NCBI GenBank assembly: GCA_944470555.2
Contig: OX104128.1
Coordinates: forward strand, 38,547,920-38,611,919
Length of the DNA stretch: 64,000 nt
Direction of reading: 5' to 3'
DNA from: Heterobilharzia americana
Taxonomy: Eukaryota > Platyhelminthes > Trematoda > Strigeidida > Schistosomatidae
Shown: positions 48,301 through 60,989 of the stretch, one piece after another
How the letters are laid out: every line of letters starts with the position of its first letter
Numbering within the stretch: position 1 is the stretch's first letter
The notes under the pieces: model-generated
Told to the model about the DNA's origin: nothing
The model's input: only the letters and a program-made list of their open reading frames with translations
The model's database searches: none
Translations under genes and position numbers: made by a program

Positions 48301-50991
48301 ACAAGTTGAGTTGCCTTTGGAGTAGCACAAGTTCACAACACCGATAGTGTTTTTGATGCTCACTTCGGATATTGTTCTTGTCGTCAACCCCAGCATCCAT
48401 AAGGGTCAGTTGATCTTTTTCGACCTCAAATAATTCGTGGCAGGACAAAAGACTTCGCGACACTGGCCTCTGAATGCAGTATCGGTGGACTACTAGTTTT
48501 TGCTCTTGAGGCAATTGGTACAAAAATAAACTACACATAAAATTAAAAAGATAAGTTATCGGCGACTCAGTCTCTCAGCCCATACTGTAACCATAGGCGG
48601 ACATCGAGTTTGCGTTTAATATACCTTGATAAGGTAGCCTGTGCAATCCCCACTACGGAAGCGTCTGAAGGACTCGAAAGGTTTTACGTCGGTATGGAGC
48701 CTGCCACTCAGTTCAACGTATTTCAAGCAATACGAACCGGCTACCGCCACGGGTTCATGGTATGGTTAGCGCGCGAATGGATTGGGTACGTCATCTCAGG
48801 CTGTCTCTTGAACAGTTCTTGTGCTTTCAGAGAAGAGGACTAAAGAATATAGTCCACCTAGGTTCATATGTGGCTGCCAGTGACTCGATGAAGGCACCTG
48901 TGACCAGACGATTCGAAGACTTGTCATACGGTCGTAAGTGCTAGGTTGGTACGAAAAGCACTGCTTCCACTGTCAGCGTAAGATTTAAGGCAATAACAGG
49001 AAAAGACCTACCGCTGCTTTTTTGCCAAGGATGAGCTCACCTGCATTTCACTGAGCCCGAATTTGTGACAAACATCATACCTTGTATCTACAACTTTATT
49101 TCCATTAAGACTTAAGGCTAGCCCATTGTAGTCTATCCAACATTGAAGTTGCTTAAAATCACTCTGGAAAGTTAGCTCGTTGTTTCCATCCCTGGTTTTA
49201 TCCTCTTCCCATCGTCAGAAAAGATCATGAATTCGGAATGTGTTTGCTGAGGTGAAAAACTAATACGAATGAAGAAGAGGAAATGTTTCCTAAAAAGAAC
49301 TTTGAGCAACTCCGCCAGGGCATATCGTTTCCTTGGATGGATTAAGATCCATCTGGAACTCAGGGACGCGATCACCTAAACATGATGATAGACGAGCAAA
49401 TAATCGTGGGTCTATTCCCGCCCACTCAAACTCGTTGGTAAGGCAGTTGCATTTGATAACCGAAAATTCGAGGCATAGTACGTTCACTCTACGCTGCCTG
49501 GCTTAAGCTCCCCTTGTTAACTTGGCAGGTCTCAACTGCTACTACGCGTTCATGGCTTCAGTAAACCATTTCTCGCTAGAACGTCGGGTAGCTGGCGAAA
49601 ATCATTACCATAATTTTCCAGTCCTATGAATCTGCTTTACAAAGCCTCAGGTTAGTGCACTATGCAGCCATGTGTAGCTATGTGTCGCTTTATTTCTTCG
49701 TTCACTTTACGCACTGGAGATTAACTGACACGTTGCACGAAAGTTCGTAAAAGTGATCGCAAAGCAATACCACTCAACAACTCCCTTGAAAATTCTCTTT
49801 CGAACCATGTGCAATAAGTTTGAGATGATGCATGACATTTGCAGTTCACATTGCATCCTTTCGGCCGGGTGGTTTCAAGAACTCGGTTGAGAGATTGCAA
49901 CACAAAATACACCACAAATGGCTAAAATGCCGTTAATTAAATTATGCACGTTTATTTCTTCTTTGACTCAGCCGTAGGAGCCAGTGTAACGAAAATGACG
50001 AAGCTACGCTCACAAGATGGAGGAATATGGGGTAGAAGCTGAAGCATTGATGAAAGAGAGATATTGTGTGCAACCCACTGTAACGGTTGGAAGTCGTCAC
50101 CTCAAGCTACCTACAGACAAGCGAAGCAGTGACTTCATGGTCATGTGATAAAACGAAATGCTGTAACATATGTAACACGCAATATAATCACCCAACATGT
50201 GCATGTATCCTTACTTCATTTTGCGACTCCGAGTAACAAACCGACGAAGTTGGCTTACAGGGTGGTATCTCATAACAAATGAAAGTTACATTTCACAGAG
50301 ATCTTAGGGTGCCATGACCAAAACGCCCATCAAGTAACGTTAAGCAGGTGTAGCAATGTTTTGCGTGGTGCTTGAGCTGAGAAAAATTCGAAAACAAACC
50401 TCATCTAAGACTGTACACTGACCATGCATAACTAGAGCGAAATGGCTGACCAAAGCAAACGCAGGAGATAATACTACGACGTATACGCAGTAAGCAGTTA
50501 TTTTTGGAACATAACTACCCCAACAGTTGGCCACCGGGCACCTAACCAACTGGTTTAGAACTTGAAACTGGATTACACTAAACAGAACGAAGCCATAATT
50601 CAGACTAAACGCGTCGGCCGAAGCGCGCCTTAGAATTTCCCCACTAATACTATCAGTCAAGTGGAGTGGAGAAGATATGAAATATTTCAGGACCTAGATT
50701 CAACAACAAAAGAAAAAGGCTGCGCAAAAGCTACTGCATACAGCTACATCCATAAGAGGCGGCGAAGTTAACAAGATTGATCAACGTAAATTTCCAACAA
50801 AAAAATGGCAGCAAGAGCATCGACAAGAATAAAATAAGTTCAACGCACGCCAAGAGCAGAGAAGCATCTGCATCACATATAGGAACAGCGTAGAGAACCA
50901 GCGAAAAGAAAATGAAGTGCATACACCAGTAAATTGCCAAAAGGCGCCAACAAGACATATATAGAGCAGTCAGTAATCATGACCAAGTTCA
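45321..50991. other. Upstream of NDR: unique-looking DNA with no recognised gene
   Basis: Distinct from the left half: no SINE B, Sm-alpha or RTE copies detected, and noticeably more GC and CpG from about 47.3 kb. The longest frames (48230-48538 minus, 102 codons; 50340-50660 minus, 106 codons; 47922-48164 plus, 80 codons) show no known family and no consistent splice sites. The promoter of NDR should lie in the first few kb, but I cannot point to a specific element. Confidence 0.4.
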
Positions 50992-51001
50992 TCCCTTAAG
51001 T

Positions 51002-51679
51002 TCATGATATCTGGTACTCATTTGTGATTTCCTGGAGTGTTACTTTCAGCCACCGTTCCATTTTAGACAAAACAGGAGCACACATGTCAGCATCTGTAGG
51101 ACATCTTAGAATACAGACGAAAACAAGACACTTAAATTGGTCTTCTGCCACCCATAAAAGTTTAAAACGCTCACACTCTTTATTGACAGGCATGCTTGAC
51201 CTAGTCATTGCTTGAATCTTTTTTAGTGTTCAAACATTGTTATTTAGTCCAAAAAAGAGATTATTGCCCTCCAGAAGTGTGACGGAATTCTGAATATTTC
51301 ATCAAAACAAATATCTTCAGAATCCCATGGCAGTATAAAATTTGTGCAACGGTCATGTTCTACAATGCTCAATTTCCTGAAAATAATGCGTACTTTTACT
51401 GCATCACCAAGCGATTTATGGTCAACAAGAAACGGGTCTTCATACCTTTTGAACCGTGATTCAAATGTAATTTCTACAAGTAGATCAAAAATCAAAATCG
51501 TGTATTTGAAAAATGAGAGAATCCATATAAGATAATCCAAGTTACACTGATGTTGATACCGGTCGTATTTCACCCAGCTTTTCAGTAAGTGCCTCAGCGG
51601 TTCTCATGGTTGTTTGTTCACCTCTTTTATCTTGTCGCTCCATCAGTATTTGGATTTGACTGGAAGAAATCCTTGCCAT
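51002..51679 (-). pseudogene. Ty3/Gypsy gag remnant, left palindrome arm
   Basis: Mirror copy of 59423-60100: MARISSSQIQILMERQDKRG at 51679, then FKRYEDPFLVDHKSLGDAVK, VRIIFRKLSIVEHDRCTNFI and ECERFKLLWVAEDQFKCLVF. Frame changes match those of the right arm, so the decay predates the inverted duplication. The gene is cut at the arm's outer end, before the zinc knuckle. Confidence 0.85.
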
Positions 51680-51698
51680 AATTCTAGTCGCCAGATAT

Positions 51699-52204
51699 AT
51701 GTCTATATTTAATACAAGGATACATCATTAAGTAAACCAGGTACATAAATCAGCTGACCAAAGTAATTCAGATGGCTCCACAAATATTGCAGTTGTCAAA
51801 ACCAACACATTAAGTAAAAGCACAATTATAAAAGTGAGAGAAGGATGTAAGAATGACAGTGGAGACTCAAAGAAGGATCCCTGAGCCTCAGTAACATGAA
51901 GAGTCAAGTTTATGTACAACACTAATATCATCCGTTAGCTATCTAAAGAGTAAAAAGATTCGGTAAAAATAGTCAAGATCATATCACATGGAACTAACGC
52001 CTAGTTAAAGCAAGATCTGTAAAGAAAATCAACTGCCTACTTTAAAAACAGTACCCATGCATGCAGGTATACAAAACTTTAGAATGCATGAACAGATAAG
52101 TAACAATGGATAGTGAAAACTGACATTTCATTTTTATAAAGGCATTTCATCCTGCTACGCGTATTGTACTAACTTATGGTCAAAGTAAACCATCCCCGGA
52201 TACA
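51699..52204 (-). repeat. Probable LTR, left palindrome arm
   Basis: Mirror of 58899-59403, placed directly before the primer-binding-site-like sequence and gag. Boundaries are inferred as in the right arm. Confidence 0.45.
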
Positions 52205-54368
52205 ACTAACCTTCAAACTAATTCCAAGATACTTCCAATTTGATATGTCACCTAATACTCCCAGATGTTATTTTCATCTTCGAAATAAATGAAGTAAACC
52301 AGTGAGGAGGTTCATTAGGCACCAGTTCATGCTATTGAGATCGGTAATAATGACTAAATACTGAGATCATGAGTCATAAAACCAAATCCAAAAAAGGGAA
52401 CAAAGCAAACCAACACACAAGCCGACAGTGAGCCTTGAGCCTCTGAGCGGTAGTAGAATTCTGCGATTTATTAAGCATTTATATGCCAAGGTTCTTCTCT
52501 CCATCAACCAGATGGGAAATAGGGAAAAGCACATGAACGAACTAAAATGTGTAGAACTGATCACGAAAAAATAGGAAGAAGACGACGAATATCACCAAAC
52601 TCAAAAGGACGGGAGTCAATGCATTAAAGCAGGTCCCGTTCGCTTAAGCAGTTCAAAAATGCATCACCTTTGAATTTTCCGATTTGAAGCCCCAGTTTTT
52701 ATCAGGTGTCCAAGACTTCACAGTTTTCAGACTGCAGTCTCGGCGAATCATTTTAGACCCTCAAGAAGTTCCTTAGTCCACCTGATGTTTGCCACATTTT
52801 GATTTCATCAGTGAATAAAGGAAAGTGACTAGAAACCCTCTCACGTAAGTCGCTTATGGATAATAAGAGCTGAAATTCCATGTGACAGGATGTAACTCAT
52901 ATACTCTGCACTGTCGGCTGAGTTTCTCAGCGACATGAGTATATTTAAACATATAACGATGTGCATAGATAAACTTACGCATAACGACGCTCTTTTTCTG
53001 ATTTCATCGCTGATGAGGTGGTATTAACTCCAAAATGTTTAGAATCATGAAGCTGAGTTGAAAATATCCCTTTATCAGGAATATTCCTGAAGATGTATTC
53101 TGCATCTCGAAAACCGCAACTCATGATGACCTCAGGTTTATCCTTACAGACTCGTGAGCGTGTGTGACAAGTAACACGGAGAACTTGTTTACACTTTTGA
53201 ATGAGATCGCAAAAGGCTATTACTACCAAATGGTTTTAACAAATGTAAAGGTCATACACTCAGTTGCAGTCCAAGTTTGAGGTTTGAGGCCAAAGGTCAT
53301 GCACATATGTTACTCCCTTCCCAACAGATCTCGATGCTTTTCTAACCATCTCTTGAATGAATCGATGAAAGAAAAAACGTCAATTCTCCCAACAGGCAGT
53401 CTCAGCAACTGACCAAAAAGTGAAAGTGCTGTCACTCTCCGGTCACTCAGTTTAAACTTATCGATTGTACACCCCCCTTATATCCCCTAAGTGCTTCATT
53501 CTTGTTGGTACCAGAAGAGTACATATACATGTATATCACGTCCAGGATTGTTATGTTAAATCCTGAACATCAAAACAGGCTGCCCTTTAGTCGGCGATAG
53601 AACTTACTGCTAGTAAAGCCCGTGAGTTTTGATCGACCCGAAAATGTGTTAGGAAAAGGTTTCACTGATGAATGTGACGAGTGTTACGTACATAACTAAT
53701 GCAATCCTAAAGCCACATGCTGCAAACAAACAGTAGCGTTATTTGGTTTCGAAACAGTATATCCGCGTGGCCACCATTCCACCATGTATTACGAGTACTG
53801 AGTGGTGGGTCAAATCATTGCCGTGCTTGGTGCCGCTCTTATGCCTCATATGTTTAGCTCCACATTGAGGAAGCCAATATACTGGTCGCTTCTATTAGCA
53901 GATCAGCAAATAATCTTCACGTGTTGGAAGAGTGTGTAGATCAAGGTGGTAATCAAGTTCTGCTTGGATTCTCATGTAATCGCTGTGGGAAATTCAACGA
54001 TGAGCTTATTTAGTGTGTACAAGGAGAAAATTAGGGTCCACGAGTGTGTAATTTTTTGTAGTCCACCATTTACCAACTTCCAAAAAGAGGATTTGGAGTC
54101 GAGCATCACTGTCCGCCGTTTACAAACAAGGAAGTTCATTACTCTTTAGGGCTGAAGGTTCATGATTTCGAAATCTCTTGGTTTGATTAGAAGTGCGGAA
54201 TGGCATAGTTTGGTATGTCCATTACTAACATCCGTCAGGACGAAATCTCTCATCTTCTACCATCAGACTGTAGTCAGCGTTATCCGATTGTCAGAAGACT
54301 CCAAACGTGAGGACCTTCGGTTGAGGTATTTACACTTGCTGAATGACAGCTACTTGGTCTGCATTTCA

Positions 54369-56733
54369 TTGAGCTCTGTCGTGATACTCCTTTTTGTTAG
54401 AGGGCTTGCGGTTGTTTACCCCTTCATGCCGTGGTATACCATGGAGTTAAAGTAGTGTATGTGCGTGAGCTGCTTGATTGTCGGCTCACACCACTGCCTT
54501 TGAGCCCAACCTGTCCGTTGTTGTGTGCCTCCTTTTGATTCTTCATAGCAGTAACAGAAGCAGCGTCTTTCTCCAGCATTTTGATCACTGTCACAACAAT
54601 TTTCATCGGCCAGTTTCCGTGGGAATGTCTCTAAAACTAAACGTCTTTTGGGCAGACAATGATGCCTTGACCTGTTCCAACCGATTTGTCTGTCCAGTGG
54701 AAGAAGCCGTGAAGACTCAGTTAACCTAACGACTTCAGCCGGCACCCCAGGAAATGTAGACGCTATTCCCACAGGTGTCAACGCAGCAGCCTATCATGGT
54801 AAAATGTGAAGTTCTGAAAGTCAGCTGTTGAGATCTATTCAGAGTGATGTATGTAGTATCTCTGCTGTACCTGTAGCCAACGATATTGCACGGTGTGTGG
54901 GAGTTGCAGCATGTACACATTAAACTGAATTTAGAAACAGCTTTGTTCGGGGCAAGGTCACCGTCTGGAACATGTGATGCAGAAAGGTCGATAATTCCCA
55001 AGCAGTTAGAATAGAAGCTCCATATCTGCCTTTTCTCAGTGGCACTGGATGCAGAATAAGGCATGAGTGGTATGAGAAGGCGGTGTCTTGTATTACCTTT
55101 TCATGCATGGAGAAATCAATCGCTGTCTTGAAAGTGGCCATGCTACTATGGTACATCTTCCGGGCGCCAAAACGCAACTGGGTCTCTGATAAATAGGTTA
55201 AATTGAATTAACCGAATAAGCCTCTGGATCGTCTCCTGTTGCTTGAGGTGTTTCAAGTTTTGTTTTAACCAGCCTGCGTCCCAGTGCGCTTTGAATCCAT
55301 TTTGCGCTCTATTTGTGCTGGTTAACACGCATATCCAGAGAGCCCCTGGTTCAGCCAAAGACTGAATACCAGTCCATTTGATTTGTGTTCCCCATTCGGC
55401 ACCTACACGCTTGATAAGGTACCAATTAAACGAGAGCAGATAGAGTCAGGAGGGCTGACCAAGCATTAAATAGTAGCAACACAACCAGCACCCCTACACT
55501 ACTGTGATGGTGGGGGACATACGACTATGTTCTGGAGGTAGAACTACGAAATGGAACGCGGTACCTGTCGCCGGCTTTACGAATGACGGCCAACCGATAC
55601 GCATCACAGTTTCATCTCATTACTGATTTCATTACCGCTGTTGTTTCCACCACCCCTTCTGTCATTTTCCTTGCTCTGTCCCTTGTATCGTTCTGTTTTT
55701 CACCCCGCACTAGTTATGCAAATTCCTTGCCCATCTAAAATTTTCCATTTTTTACTTATTCCCTTCTGTCTTTTGCCTGTTCCTCCTTTGCTCGCTTCAG
55801 CTACCTCCCAAATCTACCTATCTTTCTTTAGAAGCCAGTCAAAACTACTGTTTGCCAGCACCATATTCGGGGGCCCCATCGGCACCACAAACCCATGACC
55901 AGTCATACCACTCCCCAAATATTTATCCAATATTCAACATTCGTCACGCCTAACAAGGGCAAAGCAGGTGACAGTGTAGATTCCTCGAAGGGGATTCCAT
56001 CAAAGACATGAAGGTATTCCTCAATAAATATAAAAAGACTACAAGAAGTCATTGGTCTTTGTAACTTCGTAAAAGAGGTACTGAAGGCCGGATATCCTTT
56101 TCCTTAGCAGTTAACCTGAACAAAAGTAGGGCATATCACAGGATCAAATAGTAATGTATCAAGGTGACCGAGGACTGAGACAGAGAGAAGTCGTGGTCAA
56201 GCACGAGTTTTTGACCTTGGATCAATGATTTTGCCCAGGTCTCCAAGAGAAAAGCTAGTGGCCTTTAGATGACACAGATCGGTTCATATGGCCTGTATTT
56301 CTGGGTGTCTTGTAGGCTGTAAACAAGTCAAGCCGTCTCCCACGGCAGCTAGGTACATGAACGCCTAGAACTTTGGGTCTATGAGCGCAATTTTCACTGT
56401 ATCCTTACAGCCCTCTTTTTTGAGCTTTGTTCTGGACTTACCCCAGGAGGTGAGATGGTGCGGGGGTTTTGCAAAGCTTCAGCTGAAGTCGTACGTTGGT
56501 CCTCTAGGGGTCAGAAAATGACTCCGAGATAACCCCAACCAGTTGTCCTTGCCTGAATTGAAAAACCGCATAGGTTTTCCAGCAGTCCCATGGATGATAA
56601 GAGCTACGGCTTCCTTTCACACAAATGTTAAAACCGGGCATTTGTATATTCTTGGGTAAGGGGAGAGAATGTTACATAGACAGTACGAAAGCTTTACCCT
56701 ATGAGAAGTGCAGAAAACATTGAAATAACTGAC
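54369..56733. other. Unique spacer of the palindrome (2365 bases)
   Basis: Not repeated elsewhere in the window. It contains overlapping minus-strand frames of 121, 109 and 107 codons (54416-54781, 54735-55064, and 56617-56940, which runs into the arm) and a pyrimidine-rich plus frame at 55641-55898 (proline/serine/leucine-rich). None shows a known family, start context or splice pattern that I trust. Confidence 0.6.
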
Positions 56734-57872
56734 TGAAATGCAGACCAAGTAGCTGTCATTCAGCAAGTGTAAATACCTCAACCGAAGGTCCTCACGTTTG
56801 GAGTCTTCTGACAATCGGATAACGCTGACTACAGTCTGATGGTAGAAGATGAGAGATTTCGTCCTGACGGATGTTAGTAATGGACATACCAAACTATGCC
56901 ATTCCGCACTTCTAATCAAACCAAGAGATTTCGAAATCATGGACCTTCAGCCCTAAAGAGTAATGAACTTCCTTGTTTGTAAACGGCGGACAGTGATGCT
57001 CGACTCCAAATCCTCTTTTTGGAAGTTGGTAAATGGTGGACTACAAAAAATTACACACTCGTGGACCCTAATTTTCTCCTTGTACACACTAAATAAGCTC
57101 ATCGTTGAATTTCCCACAGCGATTACATGAGAATCCAAGCAGAACTTGATTACCACCTTGATCTACACACTCTTCCAACACGTGAAGATTATTTGCTGAT
57201 CTGCTAATAGAAGCGACCAGTATATTGGCTTCCTCAATGTGGAGCTAAACATATGAGGCATAAGAGCGGCACCAAGCACGGCAATGATTTGACCCACCAC
57301 TCAGTACTCGTAATACATGGTGGAATGGTGGCCACGCGGATATACTGTTTCGAAACCAAATAACGCTACTGTTTGTTTGCAGCATGTGGCTTTAGGATTG
57401 CATTAGTTATGTACGTAACACTCGTCACATTCATCAGTGAAACCTTTTCCTAACACATTTTCGGGTCGATCAAAACTCACGGGCTTTACTAGCAGTAAGT
57501 TCTATCGCCGACTAAAGGGCAGCCTGTTTTGATGTTCAGGATTTAACATAACAATCCTGGACGTGATATACATGTATATGTACTCTTCTGGTACCAACAA
57601 GAATGAAGCACTTAGGGGATATAAGGGGGGTGTACAATCGATAAGTTTAAACTGAGTGACCGGAGAGTGACAGCACTTTCACTTTTTGGTCAGTTGCTGA
57701 GACTGCCTGTTGGGAGAATTGACGTTTTTTCTTTCATCGATTCATTCAAGAGATGGTTAGAAAAGCATCGAGATCTGTTGGGAAGGGAGTAACATATGTG
57801 CATGACCTTTGGCCTCAAACCTCAAACTTGGACTGCAACTGAGTGTATGACCTTTACATTTGTTAAAACCAT

Positions 57873-58127
57873 TTGGTAGTAATAGCCTTTTGCGATCTCA
57901 TTCAAAAGTGTAAACAAGTTCTCCGTGTTACTTGTCACACACGCTCACGAGTCTGTAAGGATAAACCTGAGGTCATCATGAGTTGCGGTTTTCGAGATGC
58001 AGAATACATCTTCAGGAATATTCCTGATAAAGGGATATTTTCAACTCAGCTTCATGATTCTAAACATTTTGGAGTTAATACCACCTCATCAGCGATGAAA
58101 TCAGAAAAAGAGCGTCGTTATGCGTAA
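57873..58127 (+). other. Unassigned open frame, possible exon, in right arm (mirror 52975-53229)
   Basis: An 84-codon frame with cysteine-rich text (CDLIQKCKQVLRVTCHTRSR) and DAEYIFRNIPDKGIFSTQLH, ending next to a good donor (TATGC|GTAAGT near 58122). Both arms keep it identical. No family recognised and no acceptor confirmed; it may be chance or part of an unknown gene. Confidence 0.25.
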
Positions 58128-58898
58128 GTTTATCTATGCACATCGTTATATGTTTAAATATACTCATGTCGCTGAGAAACTCAGCCGACAGTGCAGAGTA
58201 TATGAGTTACATCCTGTCACATGGAATTTCAGCTCTTATTATCCATAAGCGACTTACGTGAGAGGGTTTCTAGTCACTTTCCTTTATTCACTGATGAAAT
58301 CAAAATGTGGCAAACATCAGGTGGACTAAGGAACTTCTTGAGGGTCTAAAATGATTCGCCGAGACTGCAGTCTGAAAACTGTGAAGTCTTGGACACCTGA
58401 TAAAAACTGGGGCTTCAAATCGGAAAATTCAAAGGTGATGCATTTTTGAACTGCTTAAGCGAACGGGACCTGCTTTAATGCATTGACTCCCGTCCTTTTG
58501 AGTTTGGTGATATTCGTCGTCTTCTTCCTATTTTTTCGTGATCAGTTCTACACATTTTAGTTCGTTCATGTGCTTTTCCCTATTTCCCATCTGGTTGATG
58601 GAGAGAAGAACCTTGGCATATAAATGCTTAATAAATCGCAGAATTCTACTACCGCTCAGAGGCTCAAGGCTCACTGTCGGCTTGTGTGTTGGTTTGCTTT
58701 GTTCCCTTTTTTGGATTTGGTTTTATGACTCATGATCTCAGTATTTAGTCATTATTACCGATCTCAATAGCATGAACTGGTGCCTAATGAACCTCCTCAC
58801 TGGTTTACTTCATTTATTTCGAAGATGAAAATAACATCTGGGAGTATTAGGTGACATATCAAATTGGAAGTATCTTGGAATTAGTTTGAAGGTTAGTT

Positions 58899-59403
58899 GT
58901 ATCCGGGGATGGTTTACTTTGACCATAAGTTAGTACAATACGCGTAGCAGGATGAAATGCCTTTATAAAAATGAAATGTCAGTTTTCACTATCCATTGTT
59001 ACTTATCTGTTCATGCATTCTAAAGTTTTGTATACCTGCATGCATGGGTACTGTTTTTAAAGTAGGCAGTTGATTTTCTTTACAGATCTTGCTTTAACTA
59101 GGCGTTAGTTCCATGTGATATGATCTTGACTATTTTTACCGAATCTTTTTACTCTTTAGATAGCTAACGGATGATATTAGTGTTGTACATAAACTTGACT
59201 CTTCATGTTACTGAGGCTCAGGGATCCTTCTTTGAGTCTCCACTGTCATTCTTACATCCTTCTCTCACTTTTATAATTGTGCTTTTACTTAATGTGTTGG
59301 TTTTGACAACTGCAATATTTGTGGAGCCATCTGAATTACTTTGGTCAGCTGATTTATGTACCTGGTTTACTTAATGATGTATCCTTGTATTAAATATAGA
59401 CAT
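58899..59403 (+). repeat. Probable long terminal repeat of the Gypsy element, right arm
   Basis: Lies directly before TGGCGACTAGAATT (59409-59422), which looks like a primer-binding site, and before the gag ATG at 59423. It begins TGTATCCGGGGATGGTTTAC and ends around AAATATAGACA, giving TG...CA ends. A related end sequence recurs inverted at 60770-60815. The 5' limit is a guess from the TG. Confidence 0.5.
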
Positions 59404-59422
59404 ATATCTGGCGACTAGAATT

Positions 59423-60336
59423 ATGGCAAGGATTTCTTCCAGTCAAATCCAAATACTGATGGAGCGACAAGATAAAAGAGGTGAACAAACAACCATGAGA
59501 ACCGCTGAGGCACTTACTGAAAAGCTGGGTGAAATACGACCGGTATCAACATCAGTGTAACTTGGATTATCTTATATGGATTCTCTCATTTTTCAAATAC
59601 ACGATTTTGATTTTTGATCTACTTGTAGAAATTACATTTGAATCACGGTTCAAAAGGTATGAAGACCCGTTTCTTGTTGACCATAAATCGCTTGGTGATG
59701 CAGTAAAAGTACGCATTATTTTCAGGAAATTGAGCATTGTAGAACATGACCGTTGCACAAATTTTATACTGCCATGGGATTCTGAAGATATTTGTTTTGA
59801 TGAAATATTCAGAATTCCGTCACACTTCTGGAGGGCAATAATCCCTTTTTTGGACTAAATAACAATGTTTGAACACTAAAAAAGATTCAAGCAATGACTA
59901 GGTCAAGCATGCCTGTCAATAAAGAGTGTGAGCGTTTTAAACTTTTATGGGTGGCAGAAGACCAATTTAAGTGTCTTGTTTTCGTCTGTATTCTAAGATG
60001 TCCTACAGATGCTGACATGTGTGCTCCTGTTTTGTCTAAAATGGAACGGTGGCTGAAAGTAACACTCCAGGAAATCACAAATGAGTACCAGACATCATGA
60101 GCTTAAGGCATGACTCACCAATAATTGAAAACGTAAATCATTCAGCGAATATTAACGAAGTCAGTCAGGAAGGGTGGATAGTTACTGGCACTACAAAAAG
60201 TAGTGGCAGTAGGTCGAAACCATCTTCAGCATGTTGGCATTGTAGTGGTTGGATCTTTGTCTGTTTGAGAGTCACCGATGCAAGAAGTGTTCTTGGTGAG
60301 GTTATACAGGGGACTCTTACAAAGTCAAACGGCTAA
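59423..60336 (+). pseudogene. Ty3/Gypsy gag remnant with zinc knuckle
   Basis: Frames with shifts give MARISSSQIQILMERQDKRG (N-terminus), then FKRYEDPFLVDHKSLGDAVK and VRIIFRKLSIVEHDRCTNFI (capsid-like), ECERFKLLWVAEDQFKCLVF, RCPTDADMCAPVLSKMERWL and TLQEITNEYQ. A nucleocapsid knuckle split over two frames follows: CWHCSGW, then HRCKKC. Order and content match gag of schistosome Gypsy elements. The arm ends near 60110, between capsid and knuckle. At least three frameshifts and an early stop at 59558. Confidence 0.85.
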
Positions 60337-60399
60337 ATCAGCCACAGGTGTACTCAAAAAGACATCAGGATAAAAACTTCAAGTCATATTCAGTTATAG

Positions 60400-60776
60400 C
60401 ACTACAAGGAAATGGATCAGTGTCGTGAAGAAAATATACATCCATAAAAATAAACGGATAGTAGGTTCGTTTACAGTTTGATATAGCTGTCGACATAACA
60501 CATCAGAAAAACATGTCGGCGAAAATTCACCCAACTACTCAGACCACTCACAGTGCATCAAGTGGTCAGATACACATTATTGGTGAAGTTCATTATACTG
60601 CTGTGCATGGCAATGAGACGTGTAATGGAATACCATACGTGACAGATCGGCCACCTTTAGATCTTCTCGGTTTGGACTGGACAATAAGTCCTTATCGTTT
60701 TTGTCACTTTTTTTCTGTTTTCGAGGGACCAAGGATGAGGTCTAAGGTTGTTGTTCAAGAGTCCAGTCCTGTATAG
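60400..60776 (+). pseudogene. Ty3/Gypsy protease remnant
   Basis: Follows the zinc knuckle in the usual gag-protease order. One frame reads RIVGSFTVDIAVDI, where the usual DTASDI active-site box is lost, then QTTHSASSGQIHIIGE and PPLDLLGLDW. LLGLDW at the end of the protease domain is the clearest mark. No RT follows, because the element stops near 60776. Confidence 0.68.
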
Positions 60777-60815
60777 TTAAATATCTAATACAAGGATGTA
60801 TCACTTAACTTTGTT
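60770..60815 (-). repeat. Inverted piece of the Gypsy LTR end
   Basis: TAATACAAGGATGTATCACT at 60787 is close to the complement of the LTR end at 59370-59395. So an LTR fragment in opposite orientation abuts the protease remnant. Confidence 0.5.
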
Positions 60816-60989
60816 ATCTTACCTTCTTAATATGCACTTTCCTATAGTCACGTTCATCCTTCATTTTGAACTGTTAATTTGTAATACTCAGTTGTCACTA
60901 TCCTTTTCCTTTACTTCTGACCGTGTGTCTACCCAGTCTTCTCAAAAACCATAAACCTTCCTGGATGCGCTTGGTGTGATTATGACAGT

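Larger units (their letters stand above)
50992..54368 (+). repeat. Left arm of a 3.4 kb palindrome
   Basis: Reverse complement of 56734-60110. Every paired position checked adds to 111102 (for example 51002/60100, 52975/58127, 53946/57156), so there is no net insertion or deletion along the arm. Differences seen are single bases (54166-54168 region, one in the gag frame, a few near the outer end). Homology stops sharply after GGTCTGCATTTCA at 54368 and frays at about 50992. Confidence 0.95.
56734..60110 (-). repeat. Right arm of a 3.4 kb palindrome
   Basis: Partner of 50992-54368. From inside to outside it holds unassigned sequence (56734 to about 58900), a probable LTR, a TGGCGACT primer-binding-like site and the first two thirds of a Gypsy gag. 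Outside the arm the gag continues on this side only, so the outer breakpoint of the left arm lies within gag. Confidence 0.95.

Noticed and set aside
54416..54781. 121-codon minus frame in the palindrome spacer as a gene
   Set aside because: No known family, overlapping alternative frames of similar length, and no splice or start evidence.
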